Shown here one piece after another: positions 1-7,917 of a stretch of 9,668 nucleotides of DNA (positions are counted from its first letter, which is position 1; each line of letters opens with the position of its first letter). The notes below the pieces were generated by a model. That model was not told where the DNA came from. It made no database searches and saw nothing but the letters and a program-made list of their open reading frames with translations. The position numbers and the translations under genes were made by a program. Source of the DNA: an uncultured Collinsella sp. (GTDB taxonomy: Bacteria; Actinomycetota; Coriobacteriia; Coriobacteriales; Coriobacteriaceae); contig CAKTWE010000066.1 of assembly GCA_934630385.1 (NCBI GenBank), positions 1 to 9,668 of the forward strand, in the 5' to 3' direction.

Positions 1-62
1 GTCCGAGCAGGCGACCTTATGCCCCGCACCTCGGGACGACGGGATGGATTAAAGGAGCAGCC

Positions 63-1670
63 ATGGCAGGCAAGCCGCAAACACTAGCTACGACCTCGGC
101 ATTCGAGATCTTGGGCCCCGTCATGGTCGGCCCCAGCTCATCGCACACCGCCGGTGCCCTGCGCTGCGCACAGGTTGCCGCCAGCCTGCTTGAAGGCCGC
201 ATCACCAAGGTCACCTTTGGCCTGTGGAACTCCTTCGCGCACACCTACCGCGGCCACGGCACTGACCGCGCGCTCGTCGCGGGCATCCTGGGCCTCGGCA
301 CCGACGACGAGAACATCAAGCAGGCCTTTGACCTCGCACGCGAGCAGGGCCTCGAATATCACTTTGACATAAAGGGCGATGATGCCTCCATCCACCCCAA
401 CACCGTGGACATCGACATGCAAGACGACGCGGGCGCCACGGCGCAGGTCCGCGGCGAGAGCCTGGGCGGTGGCAAGATGCGCATCAGCCGCATCAACGGC
501 GTCGGCGTCGACATCTCGGGCATGTATTCCACGCTTTTCGTGGCGCACCAGGATGTACCCGGTGTGCTCGCCGCGCTCACGAACCTGCTCGCCTACGCGC
601 ATGTGAACATCGCCTTCTGCCGCACCTACCGTACCGAGGTGGGCGGCCAGGCCTACTCCGTGTTTGAAACCGATGGCACGCCCGACGATACCGTCGTCCC
701 CATGCTGCGCAAGCTCGACAATGTCGATTACGCCACCTTCATTGAGCTTCCCGGTTCGGCCTCATCGCTCTCCCCCGGCGTCTCGGCCAAGGAAATCTTC
801 GACGACGGCGAGCAGCTGCTTGACGCCTGCGGCGAGCTGGGCCTCAACATCGGCGCCGTCATGGCCGTGCGCGAGGCGCGCCTGACCGGCGAGCAGCACG
901 CCGTCGCTTCCATGCGTCGTGTGCTCGAAGTTATGAAAGACGAGACTACGACCCCCATCGCTAATCCGCAGCGATCGCTCGGCGGCCTCATCGGCGGCGA
1001 GGCCAAGCTTGTCGACGCCACCGGTCACAACGGCCTGAGCTCCAGCTTAATGGGCGCTGTCCAGACCGAAGCCGTAGCACGCGCCATGGCCGTGCTCGAG
1101 CGCTCCGCCACCATGGGCGTAATCGTCGCCGCCCCCACGGCAGGCTCCGCGGGCGTCGTCCCCGGCTGCGTGCTGGCGCTGGCCGACCACCTACAGCTCG
1201 ATGACGAGCAGGTCATGGACGCCCTCTACTGTGCCGCCGCCATCGGCCTCAACCTCACCACGAGCGCCTGCGTCGCCGGCGCCGAGGGCGGATGCCAAGC
1301 CGAGGTGGGAAGCGCGGCCGCCATGGCCGCCGCCGCGCTGGTGCAGATGCTCGGAGGCACGCCCGAGCAGGCACTCGACGCCAGCTCCATCGCCCTGAGC
1401 AATCTACTGGGCCTGGTCTGCGACCCGGTGGGCGGCCTCGTGGAGGTGCCGTGCCAAAACCGCAATGCTATCGGCGTCGCCGCGGCATTTAGCTCGGCGC
1501 AGCTTGCACTCGCCGGCATCAAGAGCCTGGTGCCGTTTGACCAGATGGCGCACGTCATGCTCTCCGTGGGCCACGCGCTGCCGGCCACCCTGCGCGAGAC
1601 GGCAAAAGGCGGCATCGCGCAGGCCCCGGCTGCACTTTCGGCCTGTGCCAGGTGCGGCGCGTGCGGGTAG
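63..1670 (+). CDS. sdaA: L-serine dehydratase (L-serine ammonia-lyase), iron-sulfur-dependent, single-chain with ACT domain
   Basis: Deaminates L-serine to pyruvate and ammonia in the cytoplasm using a [4Fe-4S] cluster. The 535-aa protein joins in one chain the two parts that Bacillus and clostridia split into beta and alpha subunits. Residues about 12-150 are the beta domain with the GPSSSHT motif (23-29). Residues about 154-228 look like an ACT ligand-binding domain. Residues about 241-520 are the alpha catalytic domain with AAPTAGSAG (356-364), EGGCQAEVG (C411) and CDPVGGLVEVPC (C453, C464). These three cysteines match the known cluster ligands of the family. The C-terminus ends in CARCGACG, an unusual cysteine cluster. 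The start is fixed by AAAGGAG at 51-57, five bases before the ATG; the frame stays open to the window edge, but the Shine-Dalgarno and the family N-terminus argue for this ATG. It appears to stand alone, with 198 bp before the next gene. I see no T-run terminator behind it. Family assignment is very secure. Confidence 0.96.
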   Translation: MAGKPQTLATTSAFEILGPVMVGPSSSHTAGALRCAQVAASLLEGRITKVTFGLWNSFAHTYRGHGTDRALVAGILGLGTDDENIKQAFDLAREQGLEYHFDIKGDDASIHPNTVDIDMQDDAGATAQVRGESLGGGKMRISRINGVGVDISGMYSTLFVAHQDVPGVLAALTNLLAYAHVNIAFCRTYRTEVGGQAYSVFETDGTPDDTVVPMLRKLDNVDYATFIELPGSASSLSPGVSAKEIFDDGEQLLDACGELGLNIGAVMAVREARLTGEQHAVASMRRVLEVMKDETTTPIANPQRSLGGLIGGEAKLVDATGHNGLSSSLMGAVQTEAVARAMAVLERSATMGVIVAAPTAGSAGVVPGCVLALADHLQLDDEQVMDALYCAAAIGLNLTTSACVAGAEGGCQAEVGSAAAMAAAALVQMLGGTPEQALDASSIALSNLLGLVCDPVGGLVEVPCQNRNAIGVAAAFSSAQLALAGIKSLVPFDQMAHVMLSVGHALPATLRETAKGGIAQAPAALSACARCGACG

Positions 1671-1775
1671 ACAACCCAACTCCCAGGCGACCCAGTGGGA
1701 CGAACGCTTATGCATGGAATTGCCCCAGGTAAAGTTGTTCCACCGGCTGTCGTGAACTTCCTCTAGCTGCTACTG

Positions 1776-1811
1776 TTTCCATACCACAATCAACAGGCTA
1801 ATCGCTATAAT
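1776..1811 (+). promoter_or_regulatory. Probable sigma-70-type promoter for the L,D-transpeptidase
   Basis: A perfect TATAAT -10 box lies at 1806-1811, about 58 bases before the preferred start codon of the transpeptidase. The -35 is weak: ACCACA at 1783-1788 (17-bp spacer) matches TTGACA at only three positions, and there is no extended -10 TG. Transcription would start near 1818, giving a leader of roughly 50 nt. The rest of the 198-bp gap (1671-1868) shows no gene, RNA or convincing terminator. Confidence 0.5.
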
Positions 1812-1853
1812 GCAAGCCCAGATAAAACACGATGAGCCGCAAGGCGAAACTCG

Positions 1854-1858
1854 AAGGA
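1854..1858 (+). promoter_or_regulatory. Start-deciding ribosome binding site of the L,D-transpeptidase
   Basis: AAGGA at 1854-1858 is one base from an ATG at 1860, too close for normal initiation, but ten bases from the in-frame ATG at 1869. The second ATG is therefore the more plausible start. The two starts differ by only three residues. Confidence 0.6.
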
Positions 1859-1868
1859 TATGCAAACG

Positions 1869-3614
1869 ATGTCGCAAATCGATCGCACCCAATTGATTCC
1901 CGATCCGCAAAAGCCCAGCAGGCAGACCGGCGGTGTGCAGGCACCGCGCCCCATCGCGCCTCCACACAACCAGCAATATCGTGCAGGCGGGCACACCTCG
2001 CAGCAGCATAATCGTCAGGCACACCAGCAGCATCAGCAATACCAGGGTTATCAACAGCATCCCGCAGGGAACAATACCCCCAACCAGGGCCCATCGCACG
2101 CACGCCACAACGCTCCCGCAGACAAGCGCGGGGCAGGCGAAAAGTCCGGCAAGAAAACGACCCTCTTTGTCGTCTTGGGCCTCGTTGCCATCGTCTACAT
2201 CGTAGGCGTCGTGGCGTTCTCGCAGGTAGCTTACCCCAACACGACTATCGCCGGCGTCGACGTCTCGCTCTCCAATGCCTCATCGGCCGCCACCAAGGTG
2301 AGTTCGGCTTGGAAACACTACAAACTCACCGTTACGGGCGACGAATTTAGCTGGACCTACCAGCCCGAGTCCGAAGAGCCCATCGTCGACGGCGAAGCCG
2401 CCGCAAAAGAAATCATCGGCCACAACGAGGCCTTCATCTGGCCCGTTCGTTTGATCGAGTCGCTCAGCGGTAAAACCAACAACACCGCCGCCACTGAATC
2501 GGTCGATTTAGACCAAGACGTCGATCTGTCCATGCTTTCGGATGCCTTCGACCAGAAGCAGTTCGAAGAGGACCTGGGCGCCGCCATCGACGAATTCAAT
2601 AACGGTCGCTCGGGTACGTTCGAGGCAAGCAGCTCATACGATGAGGATGCCGGAAAGTTCACCGTCGATAAGGCCCGTTCCAACGAGAAAATCAATCGCG
2701 AGCACGTCATTAAATATGCCGAGATTCAGCTCGCTGCGCTTTCGGATACCGTCGACATCAACAAGATCGGCAATGACGCCTACGAGCCTCTTAACGGCAC
2801 GCTCACTAACGACCAAATTCAGGCCGCATGTGACGCCGCCAACAATTTCCTGGGCGTCAACGTGACACTAAAGCTCAACGGCGAGGACGCTGGCAAGGTC
2901 GACGGCAGCTCCGTGCTGCAGTGGATTAGCTTTGCCGATCCGGCCAATCCCACGCTCGACACGTCGCAGATCAGCGGCTGGGCCGCGGAGTTCGCCAATA
3001 GCTTTAACACCGTGGGTACCACTCGCTGGTGGAAGCGTGCCGATGGCAAGGAGTGCGCAGTCGAGGGCGGCGACTATGGCTGGTCCATCGACAGCGAAAC
3101 CCTCGCCAAGCAGGTCGAAGACGCCATCAACAACAAGCAGACCGGCGAGATCGAAATTTCGTACTCCAAGAAGGCTGACATATTTACCGCCAAGGGCGAG
3201 CCCGACTGGAAGGCCTATATCGACGTCGACCTGTCCGAGCAACATGCGCGCTACTACGACGAGAGCGGCAACATCGTGTGGGAGGCCAACTTTATTTCTG
3301 GCAAACCGGGCGAAGACGCCACCCCCGAGGGCGTATGGCAGATCAACAGCAACGATGGCGCCAGCAAACTCATCGGTGCCAAGGACCCCGAGACCGGCAA
3401 GCCCAAATACGAGAGCCCGGTAAGCTACTGGATGCCGTTCGAGGGCAATATGGTCGGATTCCACGACGCCACCTGGCAAAACGATTCGAGTTTCGATAAC
3501 GCCGAATCGTACAAGTGGTGCGGTAGCCACGGTTGTATCAACCTGCGTCTGGCCGATGCCAAGTCGCTCCACGAGCGCATCAAAGTCGGCCTCTGCGTGG
3601 TCGTGCACTCGTAA
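1869..3614 (+). CDS. Membrane-anchored L,D-transpeptidase (YkuD domain, peptidoglycan-binding region)
   Basis: Probable cell-wall enzyme that forms or edits 3-3 peptidoglycan cross-links, or attaches proteins to the wall, outside the membrane. The 581-aa chain starts with a cytoplasmic tail of about 95 residues, rich in Gln, His and Pro (most extreme at 34-74). A single membrane span follows at about 97-117 (TLFVVLGLVAIVYIVGVVAF). After it comes an YPNTTIAGVDVS segment (about 122-133) typical of the putative peptidoglycan-binding repeat found in this class, then a long linker region. The YkuD catalytic domain covers about 447-580: GFHD (His532) and CGSHGCINLRL with nucleophile Cys556, His554 and a conserved Arg560. 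The gap between His532 and the SHGC serine is 20 residues, slightly longer than the usual 14-17. Cys551 sits close to the nucleophile. The start at 1869 is preferred over 1860 because of Shine-Dalgarno spacing. Family call is secure; the physiological role is inferred. Confidence 0.92.
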   Translation: MSQIDRTQLIPDPQKPSRQTGGVQAPRPIAPPHNQQYRAGGHTSQQHNRQAHQQHQQYQGYQQHPAGNNTPNQGPSHARHNAPADKRGAGEKSGKKTTLFVVLGLVAIVYIVGVVAFSQVAYPNTTIAGVDVSLSNASSAATKVSSAWKHYKLTVTGDEFSWTYQPESEEPIVDGEAAAKEIIGHNEAFIWPVRLIESLSGKTNNTAATESVDLDQDVDLSMLSDAFDQKQFEEDLGAAIDEFNNGRSGTFEASSSYDEDAGKFTVDKARSNEKINREHVIKYAEIQLAALSDTVDINKIGNDAYEPLNGTLTNDQIQAACDAANNFLGVNVTLKLNGEDAGKVDGSSVLQWISFADPANPTLDTSQISGWAAEFANSFNTVGTTRWWKRADGKECAVEGGDYGWSIDSETLAKQVEDAINNKQTGEIEISYSKKADIFTAKGEPDWKAYIDVDLSEQHARYYDESGNIVWEANFISGKPGEDATPEGVWQINSNDGASKLIGAKDPETGKPKYESPVSYWMPFEGNMVGFHDATWQNDSSFDNAESYKWCGSHGCINLRLADAKSLHERIKVGLCVVVHS

Positions 3615-3682
3615 CGCAGCTAACGTCTACAACAAGTAAACAGCACGGCGACAAAACTTACAGTACCGTCATCCGCAACTTC

Positions 3683-3712
3683 TATGCGCCCGCCCGTCAC
3701 GACGGGCGCATA
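3683..3712. terminator. GC-rich hairpin after the L,D-transpeptidase, possible weak terminator or attenuator
   Basis: Two mutually exclusive hairpins share this stretch. One pairs TATGCGCCCG (3683-3692) with CGGGCGCATA (3703-3712) over 10 bp with a 10-base loop. The other pairs CGCCCGTC (3691-3698) with GACGGGCG (3701-3708) around a two-base loop. The sequence after it (TATACTTATC) is AT-rich but has no U-tract, so it is not a classical intrinsic terminator. It lies 68 bases after the transpeptidase stop and just before the adaptor's Shine-Dalgarno. Confidence 0.45.
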
Positions 3713-3746
3713 TACTTATCGGAGCCAAATCGATAAAGGAGACGCT

Positions 3747-5174
3747 ATGTCCAAGGTCCCCACGATCAATCCAGGCCCTAGCGATTTCGATCGCATGCCC
3801 CAAGATGCCACCGAGACCCTGCCGATTATCAGCGCTGCAGACGCCAGGAAACCCCATGCGAGTCTCGACGATTCGACCGATATCTCCGATGAAGAAGCCT
3901 ATGCAAAGCTCAAGGAGAAGCGTGCCGAGCGTCGGCGCAAAAAGCTCATCCGGCGCGGTATCGCCGCAGGTGTCGTGGTTGCCATCGCGCTCATTGCCAT
4001 CATCGCGACGCTGGTCATCAACGCGCAACCCGCAGGCACCAATGGACCGGTAACCGACATGGTCACCGAAGGCACGTTTACCACCACAGTCGAAGCCAAG
4101 GGCCAGCTCAAGCCCATCTCGGCTTCGGTCGTCTCCCCTTCTGTCGACGGAACGGTGGCGTCGATTGACGTGCAGGCCGGCCAAACCGTCAACGAGGGCG
4201 ACGTACTCATGACGATTAAAAATGACGAGCTCGACCGCAATGTGGCAGAGGCGCAGCGCGCGGTGGCAGCGGCGCAGGAAGACCTCGCCAACGCACAAAA
4301 GGCAGCAGCGGCGGCCCAGGCTGCTCCAGCGATAGATGCAACTGACGGCGCCGCAACGGGAGCCGCATCCAGCGGTGCCTCCGACACGAGCGCCATATCG
4401 AGCGCACAACGCAACCTGGCGTCAGCTCAGGCGACCCTGGACCAGGCTAACGCTAAGGCCACCGAGCGCACAGTGACGGCCCCCAGCTCGGGCAGCATCG
4501 TCGAGCTCAACGCCAAGGTGGGTGCCACGGTAACGGGCGGCATGATCATGGGCGAAGGCGACACCAGCGGCGGCAAGCAGTGCATGCAGATAGCTGACCT
4601 GTCCAAGATGAAAGTCACCGTGCAGGTGGGCGAAAAAGACATCGCCAAGATTGCCGTGGGTCAACGTGCCGACGTCACCTATCCGGCCTTTCCGGATATC
4701 GTGAGCCAGGGAACGGTCACGGCTATCGCTTCGGTAGCAAACGCCGACTCCAGCTACGGTGGTGGCGGCAGCGTGACCTTCAACGTCGACATTTTGATCG
4801 AGTCGCCCGACGCGCGACTTAAGCCGGGTATGACTGCCGAGGTCTCGGTTGTAACCGAGAAGCTCGATGACGTGGTGATGGTGCCGTCGATGGCCCTGAT
4901 GACTGAGGACGGCGAGAACTATTACGTCAATCTGGCGACCGATGACGAGGGAAAGGAAACCCACCGCGTAAAGGTAACCGTCGTAACCCAAAACGACAAC
5001 GAGGCCGTGGTCGGCAAGACGCAGGTCAAGCGCGATGACCAGGGCAACGAGGTCAATGCTGGCATTCCCGTAACCAAACTGCGCGACGGCGATACCATCG
5101 TGGTTGGCACCGATGCCAACACGACAGCCGACGGCGGCGACTCCGGCAGTATGCCCGCCGACGAGGGCATGTAA
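3747..5174 (+). CDS. MacA-like / RND-type adaptor subunit (HlyD family) of an ABC exporter
   Basis: Extracytoplasmic adaptor that should partner the ABC ATPase and permease encoded next to it. The 475-aa protein has a charged cytoplasmic N-terminus of about 70 residues ending in a basic cluster (RAERRRKKLIRR, 59-70) and one membrane span (about 71-92). Next come a lipoyl half-domain (about 125-160, with GTVASIDVQAGQTVNEGDVL), an Ala/Gln-rich helical hairpin (about 161-240) and the second lipoyl half (TVTAPSSGSIVELNAKVGATV, about 242-262). A beta-barrel (about 285-370, ending RLKPGMTAEVSV) and a membrane-proximal domain (370-458) follow, then a Gly/Asp-rich tail. The hairpin is short, as expected for a Gram-positive exporter with no outer-membrane channel. 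AAAGGAG at 3735-3741 lies five bases before this ATG; an upstream in-frame ATG at 3684 falls inside the hairpin and lacks a site, so it was not used. The stop overlaps the next start by one base. The substrate is unknown. Confidence 0.9.
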   Translation: MSKVPTINPGPSDFDRMPQDATETLPIISAADARKPHASLDDSTDISDEEAYAKLKEKRAERRRKKLIRRGIAAGVVVAIALIAIIATLVINAQPAGTNGPVTDMVTEGTFTTTVEAKGQLKPISASVVSPSVDGTVASIDVQAGQTVNEGDVLMTIKNDELDRNVAEAQRAVAAAQEDLANAQKAAAAAQAAPAIDATDGAATGAASSGASDTSAISSAQRNLASAQATLDQANAKATERTVTAPSSGSIVELNAKVGATVTGGMIMGEGDTSGGKQCMQIADLSKMKVTVQVGEKDIAKIAVGQRADVTYPAFPDIVSQGTVTAIASVANADSSYGGGGSVTFNVDILIESPDARLKPGMTAEVSVVTEKLDDVVMVPSMALMTEDGENYYVNLATDDEGKETHRVKVTVVTQNDNEAVVGKTQVKRDDQGNEVNAGIPVTKLRDGDTIVVGTDANTTADGGDSGSMPADEGM

Positions 5175-5947
5175 TGCGTCCCGTCATCGACATCCGCAAC
5201 GTGCACCGCATCTTTGAGAGCGATGCCGGCTGCGCCCATATCCTGCACAACGTGAGCCTGGCGGTGAATCCCGGCGAGTTCGTGGCCATCACCGGCCCCT
5301 CGGGCTCGGGCAAATCGACGCTCATGAACATCCTGGGGTGCCTGGACAAGCCAACGGCGGGCGACTATTACCTGCAAGGCCTCAACGTGGCAGAGCTCGA
5401 CGATGATGAGCTCACCGAGGTCCGCGCGCTGAGTATCGGCTTTGTCTTTCAAAGCTTCAACCTGCTGCCACGCCTGTCGGTCATCGAAAACGTCATGTTG
5501 CCGCTGTCCTACACCAACGTACCCCGCAACCAGCGAGAGATACGCGCCGTGCACGCGCTGCAGGCCGTCACGCTTCCGGTCGACCACTGGGACCACCGCA
5601 TATCAGAGCTCTCGGGCGGACAGATGCAGCGCGTCGCCATCGCCCGCGCCCTTGTCAACGATCCGCCCATCATTCTTGCCGACGAGCCCACGGGCAATTT
5701 GGATTCCGCTACCGGGGCACTCGTCATGGAAACCTTCCACAAGCTCCAGGATCGCGGCAAGACCATCGTGCTCATCACGCATGACCCCGGCATTGCCGCC
5801 GAGGCAGACCGCGCCGTGACCATTCGCGACGGCCGCATCCATGACGGCGCGTATATTGCGCATGCGCCGCATACGCTGCGCGGGGCCGTGAACAACCTGC
5901 CCACGATTTCGACATCCACCAATCAGCCGAAAGGAGCGAAGGAATGA
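5174..5947 (+). CDS. ABC transporter ATP-binding protein (MacB/LolD-type)
   Basis: Cytoplasmic ATPase that should power the adjacent adaptor and permease. The 257-aa protein carries all nucleotide-binding motifs: Walker [10 protein letters not shown] (41-49), Q-loop Gln93 in FQSFNLLP, signature LSGGQ (146-150), Walker B IILADE (166-171, Glu171 catalytic) and H-loop His203 in ITHD. The GCLDKPTAG and DEPTGNLDS segments are typical of the MacB/LolD/FtsE group. A tail of about 30 residues after the core (from about 227, ending [11 protein letters not shown]) has no recognised domain. Its ATG overlaps the adaptor's stop as TAATG, with GAGGG at 5163-5167 in the adaptor's coding end, so translation is probably coupled. 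It overlaps the permease start by four bases. Stand-alone ATPase plus permease is the split arrangement, unlike the fused Escherichia coli MacB. Confidence 0.95.
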   Translation: MRPVIDIRNVHRIFESDAGCAHILHNVSLAVNPGEFVAITGPSGSGKSTLMNILGCLDKPTAGDYYLQGLNVAELDDDELTEVRALSIGFVFQSFNLLPRLSVIENVMLPLSYTNVPRNQREIRAVHALQAVTLPVDHWDHRISELSGGQMQRVAIARALVNDPPIILADEPTGNLDSATGALVMETFHKLQDRGKTIVLITHDPGIAAEADRAVTIRDGRIHDGAYIAHAPHTLRGAVNNLPTISTSTNQPKGAKE

Positions 5948-7158
5948 GCACCCGCGATCTTATCCAAGAAGCCCTTCACTCCCTCGAGGCAAACAAAGGG
6001 CGCAGCCTGCTCACCATCTTGGGCATCGTCATTGGCATCGCCTCGGTCATCGCCATGACTTCGCTCATCGGCGGCATCCAAAACAGCCTGGTCAACAGCC
6101 TGGGCCTCAATGCAGCCCGCATGGTAGAGATCTATTCGTCCCAAGAACTCACCGATTCGGATGTGGAAAAGCTTCGCAAGCTGGTGCCGCAGATTGAGCA
6201 GATTGGCATCGTCGATAGCGCCTATTCCGAGTACAAGGTCGGAGATAAAAGTTATACCGTCATGGCGCAGGGAGTGGACAGCGACATGCTCGAAACCGTG
6301 GGTGCGAGCAAGCTTGTGGCTGGGCGCACCTACTCCAATGTCGAGTCCCAGTCCGGCGCGCGCGTGGCGCTCATCAGCCGCGGTGGAGCCGGTCAGCTGT
6401 ACGGCAACGAACAGGACGCGCTGGGCAAAACCATCAAGGTATCGGGCGGTGAGGTGCAGATTATCGGCGTCATCGATGGTGGCAGCGACTCAATGGGCTC
6501 GCTCACCCTGTACATGCCGCGCGCCACGATCGCCGATCTCTACGGTGACGACAACCCCTCGTTCCCAAGCGTAACGGCGCTCGCTTCAGAGGGCACCGAC
6601 ATGGATGAGCTCTGCAAGACCCTCGAGACCAAGGTGCGCAGCATAAAGGGCATCTCAGAGGACGACGAGTACGATAGCGTCACGGTAAGCTCCATGAAAA
6701 GCGCCATCGACGCCCTCAACTCGTTTATGGGAGCGTTCTCGCTCATCATGGGCGCGGTTGCCAGCATTTCGCTGCTCGTGGGCGGTATCGGCATCATGAA
6801 CATGATGCTCACCAACGTGACGGAGCGCATTCGCGAGATCGGTATTCGCCGCGCCATGGGCGCAAGCCGCCGAGATATCACCGCCCAGTTTTTGGCCGAG
6901 TCTTCGGCGCTGTGCATCACTGGCGGCATTTTAGGTGTTGCGATTGGCTATCTGTTGGCCTGGGGGCTCACGTTTTTTGCCACCACCTCGGGCATTATGG
7001 ACGAGTTCGGAGCCAGCGGAGCCATTACTCCGAGCTTTTCCATTTCGACCGTGCTGTTGGCGTTTGCCGTGTCCGTGGGCATCGGCGTCATCTTTGGCTT
7101 CTACCCCGCCCGCCGAGCCGCCAAGCTCGATCCTGTCGAATGTCTGCGCTACCAGTAA
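5944..7158 (+). CDS. ABC transporter permease, MacB/FtsX family
   Basis: Membrane subunit of the exporter encoded by this operon. The 404-aa protein has the MacB topology: one span near the N-terminus (about 22-44), a large extracytoplasmic MacB_PCD-type domain (about 45-260) and three C-terminal spans (about 264-288, 322-346, 366-388). The FtsX cytoplasmic coupling segment is clear as VTERIREIGIRRAMGASRRDI (292-312). The end FGFYPARRAAKLDPVECLRYQ (384-404) is a near-consensus MacB C-terminus. AAAGGAG at 5930-5936, seven bases upstream and inside the ATPase gene, fixes the start; ATGA overlap with the ATPase stop indicates coupling. MacB-type machines move substrates on the outer face of the membrane (macrolides, peptides, lipoproteins) by mechanotransmission. 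Which substrate applies here cannot be read from sequence. This is the last gene before a strong hairpin and a convergent regulator. Confidence 0.94.
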   Translation: MSTRDLIQEALHSLEANKGRSLLTILGIVIGIASVIAMTSLIGGIQNSLVNSLGLNAARMVEIYSSQELTDSDVEKLRKLVPQIEQIGIVDSAYSEYKVGDKSYTVMAQGVDSDMLETVGASKLVAGRTYSNVESQSGARVALISRGGAGQLYGNEQDALGKTIKVSGGEVQIIGVIDGGSDSMGSLTLYMPRATIADLYGDDNPSFPSVTALASEGTDMDELCKTLETKVRSIKGISEDDEYDSVTVSSMKSAIDALNSFMGAFSLIMGAVASISLLVGGIGIMNMMLTNVTERIREIGIRRAMGASRRDITAQFLAESSALCITGGILGVAIGYLLAWGLTFFATTSGIMDEFGASGAITPSFSISTVLLAFAVSVGIGVIFGFYPARRAAKLDPVECLRYQ

Positions 7159-7163
7159 TGCAA

Positions 7164-7246
7164 TCCCTCTGAGTTGCGGTGAAATACGGACTGAATAGGC
7201 CTTTTAACAGCCTAAACGGTCCCTATTTCACCGCAACTCAGAGGGG
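7164..7246. repeat. Long near-perfect palindrome between convergent genes (REP/MITE-like hairpin)
   Basis: The 22-base arms 7165-7186 and 7224-7245 are perfect inverted repeats (right arm ends CCGCAACTCAGAGGG). Pairing continues inward through 7188-7193 with 7217-7222 and 7196-7200 with 7210-7214, interrupted by one C-C and two A-A mismatches, around a nine-base loop CTTTTAACA (7201-7209). The full stem is about 36 positions. Neither side is followed by a T-run, so it is not an ordinary intrinsic terminator, although it could end both convergent transcripts or protect their 3' ends. Its length and symmetry suggest a dispersed palindromic element. A three-base AAT flanks both ends (7162-7164 and 7247-7249), too short to claim as a target duplication. 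Confidence 0.8.
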
Positions 7247-7261
7247 AATATGGCGCAAGTG

Positions 7262-7873
7262 CTATTCGAAACGAGATTCCAGGCTCGAAAGGCCACTCAG
7301 CGTCAGGTTGTTGGCGACCTCCGAAATACGCTCGATGGGAACCGAGCCGTCGGAGAGTGCCCAGGCGCGATAAATGCCGATAATACCGGAAAGCAAAAAC
7401 GCCAGATAGTAATCGAACAACTCGTCTTTGAGGCCCATGGGCAGCAGATCGCGCTCGGCAATCTCACGCTCGAGCGGCGCACGAAGTCGTGCCATGAAAT
7501 CATCGAGCGGAATGTTTTCGATCAGTTGACGATTGAGTACCAGGTTGTTACACAATGCCTCGTTAACCGTTCTAAAGAAGGTCGCCGCCGCACCGAGGGC
7601 ACGCTCGTTGGGATCACTACCTAACGAGGCGAGCGTACGCTCAACCGAATCGACAATCATCCCCACGACATCCTCGGCGATAGCATCGAGCAGACCGTCG
7701 ACCGTACCAAAGTGAACGTAGAAGGTCTTACGGTCGACATTGGCCTCGCGCGCGATGGCGCTCACTGTAATGTCTGCCAGCGGTTTTTCCATCAGCAGGC
7801 GCTCAAAAGCCGAAAGGATCGCATTGCGGCTTCGGACGATGCGGCGGTCGAGCCGCGGTTTCTTGCTGGCCAT
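7262..7873 (-). CDS. TetR/AcrR family transcriptional regulator
   Basis: Probable ligand-responsive DNA-binding repressor. The 203-aa protein is of usual TetR length. The N-terminal helix-turn-helix lies at about 34-55: ITVSAIAREANVDRKTFYVHF, with the family's signature FYxHF. Residues 56-70 (GTVDGLLDAIAEDVV) form the next helix. The C-terminal domain (about 80-203), with FLLSGIIGIYRAW (159-171) near the end, resembles the TetR_C_7/8-type ligand domains found in DhaS-like and many Firmicutes or actinobacterial regulators. GAAGGGA lies seven bases before the ATG. It is convergent with the ABC exporter operon and downstream of a flippase-like gene on its own strand. The exporter is a reasonable but unproven target. 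Control of itself is suggested by an inverted repeat in its promoter. Confidence 0.93.
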   Translation of the reverse strand: MASKKPRLDRRIVRSRNAILSAFERLLMEKPLADITVSAIAREANVDRKTFYVHFGTVDGLLDAIAEDVVGMIVDSVERTLASLGSDPNERALGAAATFFRTVNEALCNNLVLNRQLIENIPLDDFMARLRAPLEREIAERDLLPMGLKDELFDYYLAFLLSGIIGIYRAWALSDGSVPIERISEVANNLTLSGLSSLESRFE

Positions 7874-7917
7874 AAGCGTGTCCCTTCGAAATATCAGAAT
7901 TCCTCTACAAATGAGAA

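Noticed and set aside
2..52. A short open frame ending in TAA at 50-52 that could be the end of an upstream gene.
   Set aside because: Only 16 codons are visible and nothing in them is recognisable, so a coding call is not supportable.
1681..1700. TCCCA/TGGGA inverted repeat after the serine dehydratase as a terminator.
   Set aside because: The stem is only five base pairs and no T-run follows.
2868..3608. A 246-codon antisense open frame over the transpeptidase gene.
   Set aside because: The sense strand encodes a clear YkuD protein; the antisense frame is open because of GC-biased third positions and its translation matches no family.
3669..4409. A 246-codon antisense open frame over the adaptor gene.
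   Set aside because: Shadow of the HlyD-type adaptor, with no ribosome binding site or recognisable domain.
7162..7249. AAT direct repeats flanking the long palindrome as a target-site duplication.
   Set aside because: Three bases match too easily by chance; comparison with an empty site would be needed.
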